The position numbers were made by a program, and so were the translations under genes. Shown piece by piece: positions 25,972 through 33,590 of a stretch of 64,000 nt of DNA. Origin of the DNA: SZUA-545 sp050297855. GTDB lineage: Bacteria; Campylobacterota; Campylobacteria; Campylobacterales; SZUA-545. Location: the NCBI GenBank assembly GCA_050297855.1, contig JBNKTC010000022.1:35414-99413 (forward strand), written 5' to 3'. The notes beneath the pieces are model-generated. The model saw only the letters and a program-made list of their open reading frames with translations, was not told the DNA's origin and ran no database searches. Each line of letters opens with the position of its first letter. Position 1 is the stretch's first letter.

Positions 25972-26596
25972 GAGCCTCTCCCGTTATCTCAAACGGCGTG
26001 CGTTAAGGGATGAAAGCTACGCGTTCTTGTTTGAGCAGCCCGAACCGGACGAATACGTCTCCCTGGACTTTGAGACCACCAGCCTCAACCCCAAAAAAGC
26101 GGAGATCATCTCCATCGGCGCCGTACGGATAAAGGGAAATACGATCCTAACTTCGGAGCTGTTTACGATGCTTGTCAAACCGACCGAAGCGATGGACCGC
26201 GACAGTATTACTGTCCACCAGCTGCGATACAGCGACCTGGAGGATGCGGCGGATGCAACGGAAGCGGTCAGAGCACTGCTTTCCTTCATCGGCCCCCGCC
26301 CGATCGTCGGCTATTACATCGAGTTTGATACCGCGATCCTGAACCGCTATGCCAAGTCCATTATCGGCTGCGGCCTCCCCAATGAGACCATCGAGGTCTC
26401 GGGGATCTACTACAATAAAAAAGAGAAGCTGATTCCCCAGGGGCACATCGACTTGCGGTTTGACACGATCATGAAGGATCTGAGAATCCCTTTTTTCGGA
26501 AAGCACAGCGCCGTCCATGACGCGATTATGACGGCGATGATCTTTCTGAAACTAAAGGACCCGAAGGTGAATCTGAGAAGCGGCCCGCCCGCTTAA
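25964..26596 (+). CDS. DnaQ/PolC-type 3'-5' exonuclease
   Basis: The 210-residue DEDDh exonuclease shows motif I VSLDFETTSLNPKKAEIISIG (the D and E ligands), motif II YYIEFDTAILNRY with its Asp, and motif III KHSAVHDAIMTAMIFLK with the His and Asp. The start is a TTG that overlaps the upstream stop by 8 nt, implying coupled translation. It is not the polymerase III proofreading subunit by context; the recurring pairing with DUF294 and acs/actP suggests processing of a nucleotide or small RNA in that pathway. It converges with the hydrogenase operon, sharing 4 nt. Confidence 0.82.
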   Translation: MFKSLSRYLKRRALRDESYAFLFEQPEPDEYVSLDFETTSLNPKKAEIISIGAVRIKGNTILTSELFTMLVKPTEAMDRDSITVHQLRYSDLEDAADATEAVRALLSFIGPRPIVGYYIEFDTAILNRYAKSIIGCGLPNETIEVSGIYYNKKEKLIPQGHIDLRFDTIMKDLRIPFFGKHSAVHDAIMTAMIFLKLKDPKVNLRSGPPA

Positions 26597-28287
26597 AGCG
26601 AGCAGGCGGTGTTGATCTTATAGGCGGAAAGCTCTTTGCCCTTGGTATCCACGACGTGGACCGCGCATGCGAGACAGGGATCGAAGGAGTGGACGACCCG
26701 CAGTACCTCAAGGGGATTCTTTGGATCTGCCAGCTTAAGGCCGACGATGGACTCTTCGTACGGTCCCCGTACCCCTTTGGCATCTTTGGGAGAAGCGTTC
26801 CATGTCGTGGGAACCACCGCCTGGTAGTTGGCGATCTTGGCGTCCTCGATTCGCACAAAGTGGGAGAGCATCCCCCTCGGTACTTCGAATATCCCCCGGC
26901 CGGAAGCTTCCACAGGAAGCTCTTCGAAAACATACTTGGTCCAGGTCTCCTCGTCGTAGTACTTGATATTCTCGATCAGGTCGGAGATAAAGTCGAAGAC
27001 ATAATCGCAGCAGATCTGCGCCTCGATGGCCCGGGCCGCATTCCGTCCAACCGTGGTGGAGAGATCCATCAGGCTCATGCCCGTATCGTCCAGGAATTTC
27101 TGGACATAGGGCTTGATGATCTTGGAATCCTTCACGTACCCGATAATCATCCGCGCCAACGGTCCCACTTCCATCGGCTCGCCTCCGTAGCGGGGCGCCT
27201 TGACCCAGCTGTATTTTCCTTCGGTCTTGAGCGTTCCGTCGGCGTTGAGATCGGTATAGTGGGGTGTCGTATCGCCATCCAGGGGACGTTTCGGCTCATC
27301 CTGGGTATACCAGGAGCGGGATGCCTCTTCGGTGATCTTCATCTCGTCAAACTCAGCCAGGTTCTCAAAATCGTGCCCGTAGACGATCCCGCCGACAAAA
27401 AGCTCCTCCCCCTTGCCGAAACGGTAGCCGCCCTGGGCCATGAAGTTCCCGCTGCCCCGGCCGTCGCCTGCTGCGATTTCATCCTTGTACGCTGCCGCCA
27501 TCATCTTCATATCCGGGATGTAGGCGCGCTCGATAAAGTCACGGGCATCTTTGAGGATAAACATATAGTCGTTGAGCCGTTGGGGATTGAGCATATCCGC
27601 CACGCTGGTCACCCCGCCGACGACGAGGTTTTGCGGGTGGGGCGTCTTTCCGGCGAAGATGGCGATCGCCTTGGAGAGTTCACGCTGGATACGCAGGGCT
27701 TCGAGGTAGTGGTTAAGATGGATCAGGTTCTCTTCCGGGGTCAGGCGGTAGGCGGCATGGCCCCAGTATCCGTTGGCAAAGAGCCCCAGGCGCCCGGCTT
27801 TGACGAACCCTTCGACCTTCTCCTTGACCGCTTCAAGGTGGCCACGGGAGTTTCGGTAGGGGTGAGGGTGGTACGCCTTGGCCCGTTCGCTCGCCTGGTT
27901 GATATCCGCCTCCAGGGCGCTGGTGACATCCACGTAGTCAAAGGAGTGGAGGTGGTAGTAGTGGACGATATGGTCCTGTACGAAAAGGGCCAGGGTAACG
28001 AGGTTTCGGATCACCTCGGCGTTTTTGGGCAGCCCGATCCCGTAGGCATCTTCCACCGCACTGATGGAGGCCCGGTAGTGGACATTGGTACAGACGCCGC
28101 AGATCCGCTGGGCGATGAGCCCGGCATCCCTGGGATCACGCCCTTTGAGGATCGTCTCGATCCCCCGGAACAGCTGTCCCGATGCCCACGCCTCGGTGAC
28201 GACATTGTTCTCGTCCACTTCCACTTCCACCCGCAGGTGGCCTTCGATCCGCGTGATGGGGTCGATTACGATGCGTTGTTTACTCAT
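26593..28287 (-). CDS. Cytoplasmic [NiFe] hydrogenase large subunit
   Basis: The 564-residue catalytic subunit splits or makes H2 at a NiFe(CN)2CO centre. The L1 motif RICGVCTNVH provides Cys63 and Cys66; the L2 motif DPCLACAVH provides Cys538 and Cys541. After His544 a 20-residue tail (from VVDTKG) remains, to be removed by a maturation endopeptidase. Its partner is the small-subunit domain of the upstream 811-residue fusion (8-nt overlap). No Tat signal exists on the partner, so the enzyme is cytoplasmic. The small-subunit CxxN motif and lack of an export signal point to group 2, but exact subgroup needs phylogeny. No hyp maturation genes occur in the window. Confidence 0.93.
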   Translation of the reverse strand: MSKQRIVIDPITRIEGHLRVEVEVDENNVVTEAWASGQLFRGIETILKGRDPRDAGLIAQRICGVCTNVHYRASISAVEDAYGIGLPKNAEVIRNLVTLALFVQDHIVHYYHLHSFDYVDVTSALEADINQASERAKAYHPHPYRNSRGHLEAVKEKVEGFVKAGRLGLFANGYWGHAAYRLTPEENLIHLNHYLEALRIQRELSKAIAIFAGKTPHPQNLVVGGVTSVADMLNPQRLNDYMFILKDARDFIERAYIPDMKMMAAAYKDEIAAGDGRGSGNFMAQGGYRFGKGEELFVGGIVYGHDFENLAEFDEMKITEEASRSWYTQDEPKRPLDGDTTPHYTDLNADGTLKTEGKYSWVKAPRYGGEPMEVGPLARMIIGYVKDSKIIKPYVQKFLDDTGMSLMDLSTTVGRNAARAIEAQICCDYVFDFISDLIENIKYYDEETWTKYVFEELPVEASGRGIFEVPRGMLSHFVRIEDAKIANYQAVVPTTWNASPKDAKGVRGPYEESIVGLKLADPKNPLEVLRVVHSFDPCLACAVHVVDTKGKELSAYKINTACSL

Positions 28288-30715
28288 CTGCAGGCTCCTC
28301 TTCCAGCATTCTGTTATTGGCGTATTTGTCGAAGGCGACCTTGCCCTGGCCGCAGGCGAAGCAGCCGTGGCCCACCTGGACCGGCCAGCTGGTCCCTTCG
28401 TTGAACTTCACAAGGGAACAGTTGAGGTCCGCGTACGGCCCCTTGCAGCCCATCTTAAAGAGGCACCATCCCTTCTTGGCCCCCTCGTCGCCCCACTCCA
28501 GGACAAACTCGTCCAGGTCATAGTGGCCGCGCCGCTCGCAGTTGTCGTGGACACGGAAGCCGTAGGCCCACTCGGGACGGTTCTTCTCATCCAGCTTGGG
28601 CAGCTCGTCGAACATGATGTAGTGCAGCAGGGTCCCGACGACGTTGATCGGGTTGACGGGACAGCCCGGGAGGTTGATGATGTCGTTACGCCCCAGGGCC
28701 TCGGCTACGCCCACGGCCCCCGTGGGGTTGGGTGCGGCGGCGACGACCCCGCCGTCCAGGGCACAGGAGCCGACGGATAGGACGGCCGCCGCATTGGCCG
28801 CCGTACGCTTAAGCAGCTCCAGCCCCGTCTCGCCGTGTGGCCCGATACGGAGGTACTTCCCGTCCATATCCATCGGGATCGCCCCCTCGACGATCAGGAT
28901 ATATTTCCCGGCATCGTTATTGATAACCGCATCCAGCGCGGCTTCGGACTGATCCCCGGCCGCCGCCATGAGCAGCTCGCTGTAGTCCAGGGAGATGTAG
29001 TTTAGGATCAGGTCGTCGACCTTCGGATGGGCTGTCTTGATAAAGGCCTCCGAGTTCCCCGTACAGCTGGCCAGTTCCAGCCAGACGATGGGAATCTTGT
29101 TGAGCTGTTCGACGCTCTCCTTGACCACCGGCTCGTAATCGGGGTGCAGCCGCATATTGGCCGTGACCATGGAGACCCAGCGGTTATAGTCTTTGTTAAG
29201 GTCAAAGGCTTTGATCGCCTCTTCGAGGTTCTCCGCGTCCAGTTTGTTTTTGGGATGGAGGGTGTTGAACTTCTCGATCCGTTTGCGCACCTTGGCCAGC
29301 TCCGCCTCTTTTTTGGCTCTGGCTTTCTCCTCTTTGATCCGTGCCGCTTCGGCGGGATCGACCGGCGTGGCGGCGATCAGATCGGCCACGTCTTTCTTAC
29401 AGCGGCCGCAGACGCGCCCCGCATCAGTGAACTCCTTGAGCTCCCCGAACTCGGTGATGGCATTCTCCTTGATCATATCCACCAGGTCCAGTTCGTAGCC
29501 GCTGGCGCAGCTGCAGATCAGTTTACCCCGCTCGCTGATAAGGCGGTTGGTGTAGAAATAGCCCGCATCCACCGTCTCCTGGTCGGCGATCAGGTTTTTG
29601 AGGTGCATCACGTCGATGTTGGTGTTGATCCCGATAAAACGGACCAGGTGGTCGTTATTGAGGATATACTGGTCGATACGGTTCTCTTTCTTGGAGGCGA
29701 TGACGATCGTCTCGTTCTCCTCGTCACGCATGTCGTAATCGGGAGAAGAGACGTCGGCAAGAAGGAAAGAGCCGACCTTGAGCCCGTCGATAGCCGGTTC
29801 GTCGTGGAACTCCCCGGCCTCTTCCAGGCCCAGGATATTGGCGACCGCCACGTCGGCCTGAAGCGTACACTCCTTGACCCGTCCGGCAATAAAGCCGCTC
29901 TCCACCTCCGCCGCTTCACCCACGGCATAGATGTAGGGATCGGAGGAACGCATCGTCGCGTCCACGACGATCCCCTTGTTGATCTTCACCGCATCCTTGG
30001 CAAAACCGACGTTGGGGTCGATCCCGACACCGAAGACGATAAAGGGGTCGTCGATCGTATGGTTGTTGGTCACGATCTGCGTGATATGCCCGTCTTTAAC
30101 GGTTTTATCCACGATGGAGTCGTTAAAGGAGATGTGGATCCGTTCGTCCTCTTCGAAGATCTTCTTGATCAGCTGAACGGCATCGTGGTTGAGGTCTTTG
30201 GAGTAGACGTGCTCCCCGCGGGAGAGAAGGTACATCCCCTTGGCGTCGCTCATCTTGGAGAGGGTATCGAGAAGCTCCAGGCCGATGGGACCGACCCCCG
30301 AGATGATGACGTTTTTATCCTTGATATTCCGGGCGATCTTAAAGCTGTCCTGGGCACTTCGGAACGTCGTAGCATTATCGATGTCACTGATATCAAAAAG
30401 CTCCTTGGGCTTTGAGCCGGTGGAGACGATCAGGTAATCATAGGCATAGGAGGCCGAGTCGGAATAGACCCGCTTGGCCTTGGTATCGACGGATGTGATC
30501 TCCTGGTTGAGCTCCAGTTTGACCGACGGGTCCATCTCCAGGCAGATATCATCCACCTTCGAACTCCCGTCCACCAACGAACAGAGGTGGATGCGGTCAT
30601 AGGGTTTGAACTCCTCTTTGGAGATGATCAGCACCTCGGTAGCCGGATTCTGCCGCTTGATGGAGTTGGCGATATAGACAGCGGCAATCCCGCCGCCGAC
30701 GATGACGATACGCAT
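28280..30715 (-). CDS. FAD/NAD(P) oxidoreductase - BFD - [NiFe] hydrogenase small subunit fusion
   Basis: A single uninterrupted 811-residue frame contains three modules. Residues 1-390 resemble the FAD/NAD(P) part of nitrite or rubredoxin reductases: IVGGGIAAVYIA (FAD), YLIVSTGSKPK, VIISGVGPIGLELLD (NAD(P)) and YIYAVGEAAE (FAD). Residues 400-448 are a BFD-like [2Fe-2S] domain with Cys401, 403, 436 and 439. A charged helical linker (455-535) leads to a hydrogenase small subunit (542-811). That part has Cys551, Asn554, Cys651 and Cys685 for the proximal cluster, His723/Cys726/Cys751/Cys757 for the distal, and Cys766/785/788 for the medial. Inferred role: H2 to or from NAD(P)H or another acceptor in the cytoplasm. 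Overlaps the large-subunit gene by 8 nt. Confidence 0.9.
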   Translation of the reverse strand: MRIVIVGGGIAAVYIANSIKRQNPATEVLIISKEEFKPYDRIHLCSLVDGSSKVDDICLEMDPSVKLELNQEITSVDTKAKRVYSDSASYAYDYLIVSTGSKPKELFDISDIDNATTFRSAQDSFKIARNIKDKNVIISGVGPIGLELLDTLSKMSDAKGMYLLSRGEHVYSKDLNHDAVQLIKKIFEEDERIHISFNDSIVDKTVKDGHITQIVTNNHTIDDPFIVFGVGIDPNVGFAKDAVKINKGIVVDATMRSSDPYIYAVGEAAEVESGFIAGRVKECTLQADVAVANILGLEEAGEFHDEPAIDGLKVGSFLLADVSSPDYDMRDEENETIVIASKKENRIDQYILNNDHLVRFIGINTNIDVMHLKNLIADQETVDAGYFYTNRLISERGKLICSCASGYELDLVDMIKENAITEFGELKEFTDAGRVCGRCKKDVADLIAATPVDPAEAARIKEEKARAKKEAELAKVRKRIEKFNTLHPKNKLDAENLEEAIKAFDLNKDYNRWVSMVTANMRLHPDYEPVVKESVEQLNKIPIVWLELASCTGNSEAFIKTAHPKVDDLILNYISLDYSELLMAAAGDQSEAALDAVINNDAGKYILIVEGAIPMDMDGKYLRIGPHGETGLELLKRTAANAAAVLSVGSCALDGGVVAAAPNPTGAVGVAEALGRNDIINLPGCPVNPINVVGTLLHYIMFDELPKLDEKNRPEWAYGFRVHDNCERRGHYDLDEFVLEWGDEGAKKGWCLFKMGCKGPYADLNCSLVKFNEGTSWPVQVGHGCFACGQGKVAFDKYANNRMLEEEPADE

Positions 30716-30742
30716 AAGACCCTCCTTGCCGATATAGGTGTA

Positions 30743-30761
30743 TTAATCTTACTCAGATTAA
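30743..30761 (-). promoter_or_regulatory. Inverted repeat upstream of hydrogenase fusion gene
   Basis: A perfect 7-5-7 inverted repeat (TTAATCT, 5-nt spacer, AGATTAA) lies 28-46 nt before the start codon at 30715, overlapping the probable core promoter. It looks like a dimeric regulator site but matches neither the FNR nor NikR consensus well. Confidence 0.4.
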
Positions 30762-30938
30762 CTTTTAGTTCCCCTAAGCTTTCCACGGCGTCACAAAAAA
30801 GACACAAAGCCTTCTATCATCCTGTTTGCTTACTGTCTGCTTTTGCAAAAAACGTGTAATAAAAATTTTAAAAATTTAAATTAAAATGAAGCTTTTTATT
30901 ATACAATCGAATTAATAACTCAATATAAGGTTTGGATA

Positions 30939-31160
30939 ATGGCCCTGCAATGTCCCGGGTGTACGAAACTGGCGAAAGAGCTTAATATTTCCGAAGAAGA
31001 GGCCCATGAGATCATGCTTAATTCCAAGATCCTTAAAGATAAAGAGATGCTGCAATACCACATTCAGCCCGAACTGGCCCGCCACGAGCTGAAGTTTGAA
31101 ATGGTATTTCAGAAGGTTGAGGCGCATAAACAAGAGTGTGTCTATTACCAGCTGCTTTAA
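30939..31160 (+). CDS. Small CxxC protein between the two hydrogenase operons
   Basis: The 73-residue, mostly helical, charged protein starts MALQCPGCTKLAKELNISEE. A CPGC pair sits at residues 5-8 and a single Cys near the C-terminus, enough for a metal or redox site. No known family was recognised. It is the only plus-strand gene inside the hydrogenase region, divergent from the fusion hydrogenase gene and convergent (8 nt) with the ferredoxin gene of the other. AAGG about 10 nt upstream could be the ribosome site. A TTTTTATTATACAATC stretch near 30892-30907 may hold its -10. A role with the hydrogenases is suggested by location only. Confidence 0.6.
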   Translation: MALQCPGCTKLAKELNISEEEAHEIMLNSKILKDKEMLQYHIQPELARHELKFEMVFQKVEAHKQECVYYQLL

Positions 31161-31168
31161 AATGTGCG

Positions 31169-31633
31169 CTACTCGCCATCCTCTTTAGGCTCTTCCCCCG
31201 CTTTTTTCTCTGCCAGCTTCCGCTCTTTTTCCGCTTTTTTGAATGCGGCATATGCTTCTTTGCTTTTTTCCACTTCCCGCTCCAGATCGAACCATTGGCC
31301 GTTGACGTCTTCGACGCTGCCCGCAGGTAGCGGCTTGGTCTCGCTCTGCCAGAGTGCCTCGTGGGGTTTGGGGCAGGCGCGGACGCACTCGCCGCAGTAG
31401 ATGCAGAGATAGGGGTTATAGTGGTACTTCTTGGTCCCGTCCATATTGTGGTAAAAGAGAATCGCACCGGGCGGGCACACCTTCTCGCACTTGTCACAGA
31501 AGATGCAATGCTCCTCGCCGTACTCGATCAGGCCCCGGTACTTGTCGGGGTGTGGGATCGGTTCCGCGGGATAGTTCAGAGTATGGGGCGGTTTGAAGAT
31601 ATTGGTAACGGCGTTTAGCATCGCTTTGAACAT
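31169..31633 (-). CDS. Group 4 hydrogenase two-[4Fe-4S] ferredoxin subunit (NuoI/CooX-like)
   Basis: The 154-residue protein has two [4Fe-4S] motifs, CIFCDKCEKVCP and CIYCGECVRACP, spaced as in NuoI, HyfH and CooX, followed by a Lys/Glu-rich helical tail of about 50 residues (KEAYAAFKKAEKERKLAEKK) that is not part of the family core. It would pass electrons between ferredoxin and the proximal cluster of the small subunit. It is the last gene of the operon, 9 nt after the large subunit. Confidence 0.9.
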   Translation of the reverse strand: MFKAMLNAVTNIFKPPHTLNYPAEPIPHPDKYRGLIEYGEEHCIFCDKCEKVCPPGAILFYHNMDGTKKYHYNPYLCIYCGECVRACPKPHEALWQSETKPLPAGSVEDVNGQWFDLEREVEKSKEAYAAFKKAEKERKLAEKKAGEEPKEDGE

Positions 31634-31642
31634 CTTATCCTC

Positions 31643-32728
31643 CTACTTCGCCGTACACGACATACAGGGGTCGAAGGATGCCAAAATCGCCGGGGCGTCG
31701 GCATACTCGCTTCCCTTAAACACCTCAACCATCGCCGGGATACCGGAGAAGGTAGGCGTCTTGATCCGGACACGATCAAGCATGTTGCTCTTATTCCCCC
31801 GCACGAGGTAGAAGAGCTCGCCGCGCGGCGCTTCGACCCGGACGACCGCTTCGCCGTCTGGTTTGCCCTTGGCCTTTTCCATGATCTCGCCTTCGGGAAG
31901 ATTATCGACGATCGCATCGCACATGGCGATGGAGTTTTCGATCTCGCGAAGCCGTACCATGTTCCGGGCGTAGATATCCCCGTCCCTTTCCGTGATCAGC
32001 TCGAAACCGACCTGCTCGTAGGGGAAATAGGAGGTCTCGGCCCGCACATCCGTAGCCAGCCCGGCCGCTCTGGCCAGTGGCCCTAGAGCATTGTAGGTAT
32101 ATGCCTCTTCGTAACTGAGCGCCCCGATCCCCTTGTATTTGAGCGAAAGACTCCAGTTGGAGCTGAAGAGCTCTTTGAGCTCTTCGATCTTTGGTTTTAG
32201 TTTCTCCAGGTTTGTTTTTGTCAATGCGGCGCTCTCGGGTGTCAGGTCGCGATTGACCCCGCCGATGGCGATATAGTCAAACTGCACCCGGTTGCCACTG
32301 ATCGCCTCCTGGATATCCATCACCAATTCACGATCGGCCATCGTCTGCATAAAAAGTGCCTCGAACCCGGCATTCTCCGCCACGTGGGCGAGACAGAGCA
32401 TATGGGAGTGGATACGATCCAGCTCCACCATCAGCATCCGAAGCTGCTTGATCCGGTCGTTGCTCTCAAATGCCAGGAGCTGCTCGACCCCCAGGGTATA
32501 CGCCAGGGAGTGGGTAATGGCGCAGAGCCCGCAGACCCGGGCGACCACATAACCCACCTGTTTGAACTCGAACTTCTCCGTACACGCCTTCTCCACACCG
32601 CGGTGGACAAAGCCCACGTCCGCGTCGACGCCGACGATGGTCTCGTTTTCGCACTCGAACTGGAAACGTATCGGTTCGAGCAGGGAGATATGCTGGGAAC
32701 CGAGCGGGATATTGACGGTCTTTTTCAT
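31643..32728 (-). CDS. Group 4 [NiFe] hydrogenase large subunit (EchE/CooH-like)
   Basis: The 361-residue protein has L1 RVCGLC (Cys66, Cys69) and L2 DPCMSC (Cys355, Cys358), so all four NiFe ligands are present. This separates it from NuoD-like complex I proteins, which lack them. The chain stops only three residues after the last Cys (TAK), so there is no cleavable C-terminal tail and the usual His or Arg of DPCxxCxx(H/R) is replaced by Lys. It couples H2/proton chemistry to ion pumping by the membrane subunits. It overlaps the NuoC-like gene by 4 nt. Confidence 0.92.
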   Translation of the reverse strand: MKKTVNIPLGSQHISLLEPIRFQFECENETIVGVDADVGFVHRGVEKACTEKFEFKQVGYVVARVCGLCAITHSLAYTLGVEQLLAFESNDRIKQLRMLMVELDRIHSHMLCLAHVAENAGFEALFMQTMADRELVMDIQEAISGNRVQFDYIAIGGVNRDLTPESAALTKTNLEKLKPKIEELKELFSSNWSLSLKYKGIGALSYEEAYTYNALGPLARAAGLATDVRAETSYFPYEQVGFELITERDGDIYARNMVRLREIENSIAMCDAIVDNLPEGEIMEKAKGKPDGEAVVRVEAPRGELFYLVRGNKSNMLDRVRIKTPTFSGIPAMVEVFKGSEYADAPAILASFDPCMSCTAK

Positions 32729-33069
32729 GACTCCCTCCTTAGGGGTGTAGGCATGGAGTCGTGGTCGAGGTAGAGCCCCTTCCCTGCCCCTTCGATCTCA
32801 AGACCGAAGAGATCGACGATCTCCATCTCCGAAAGATAGGCCGAGGGGATCAGGGATCGGACCGAGGGGACGGGTGTCCCGTAGGGGATCACCGTAAAAA
32901 AGAGCGTCACTTCGTCTTTGACCCCGTAGCGGGCGAAGATCCACTGCAGCTCGATCTTCCCCTCGCCCACGTCGATCCCGTTGACGGTCAGGAAGTGCTG
33001 CTCGTCTGCTTTGTAAAATGCATCGATATCCGCCATCAGGCGCTCCGGTGCCGTCTCAATCTTGGTCAT
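32725..33069 (-). CDS. Group 4 hydrogenase NuoC-like subunit (EchD/CooU-like)
   Basis: The 114-residue protein contains the NuoC-type pattern FFTVIPYGTPVPSV and SEMEIVDLFGLEIEG (compare E.EvwDLFGi.F.GH in NuoC). It is shorter than complex I NuoC and matches the compact EchD/CooU form, which binds between large and small subunits. The ATG at 33069 is preferred because the family homology begins there. The frame is open further upstream to an ATG at 33258, but that part reads through the small-subunit gene and looks random. It overlaps the upstream gene by 14 nt. Confidence 0.8.
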   Translation of the reverse strand: MTKIETAPERLMADIDAFYKADEQHFLTVNGIDVGEGKIELQWIFARYGVKDEVTLFFTVIPYGTPVPSVRSLIPSAYLSEMEIVDLFGLEIEGAGKGLYLDHDSMPTPLRRES

Positions 33070-33589
33070 CCTCTTGCTCCCCTTCCACTTTTTTTGCCAT
33101 ATGGCGGCGGTTGATGATACCGCCCAGTTTATCGATCGTCCCAAAGAGCCGGAAGGGTTTTTCGATCTCCCGGTTCTTCTGATCCAGTACCTCCAGCCCT
33201 TTGACCACTCCGTCGATGATCTGTTCGGGACTGGCGGCACATCCGGGGACGTAGACATCCACCGGGATGTAGCGGTCGATCCCGTCTTCGACGTTGTACA
33301 TCCCCCGGAACACTCCGCCGGTCGTCGTACACGAGCCGACGGCTACGACCACCTTGGGTTCGGGCATCTGGCTATAGAGCTCCACCAGCCGTTCCCTGGA
33401 GCGGTAGGTGACGGGTCCGGTCACCAGGAGGATATCGGACTGTTTGGGGTTCCCCGTATTGATCACCCCGAACCGCTCCAGGTCGTATTTGGGCCCCAGG
33501 GCCGCCAGGATCTCGATATCGCAGCCGTTGCAGCTCCCCGCGTTGTAGTGCAGGATCCACGGCGATTTTTTTCTAAACTGCTTTAACAT
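33056..33589 (-). CDS. Group 4 hydrogenase small subunit (NuoB/EchC-like)
   Basis: The 177-residue protein starts with the NuoB-like SPWILHYNAGSCNGCDIEIL. Cysteines in SCNGC (two), AVGSC and VPGC supply one [4Fe-4S] cluster, the equivalent of complex I N2. It has only the proximal-cluster domain, as in all group 4 enzymes. The acidic C-terminus (EGEQEDDQD) is not conserved in the family. It sits 1 nt after the NuoH-like gene, and the next gene starts inside it. Confidence 0.92.
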   Translation of the reverse strand: MLKQFRKKSPWILHYNAGSCNGCDIEILAALGPKYDLERFGVINTGNPKQSDILLVTGPVTYRSRERLVELYSQMPEPKVVVAVGSCTTTGGVFRGMYNVEDGIDRYIPVDVYVPGCAASPEQIIDGVVKGLEVLDQKNREIEKPFRLFGTIDKLGGIINRRHMAKKVEGEQEDDQD

Positions 33590-33590
33590 C

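Noticed and set aside
26656..28404. A 582-codon plus-strand open frame opposite the hydrogenase large subunit
   Set aside because: It is the antisense shadow of a clearly conserved hydrogenase gene in GC-rich DNA; it lacks a ribosome site and any recognisable domain.
33070..33258. N-terminal extension of the NuoC-like subunit to an upstream ATG at 33258
   Set aside because: The extension lies wholly inside the small-subunit gene and reads as non-conserved Arg/Ser-rich sequence; homology starts at 33069.
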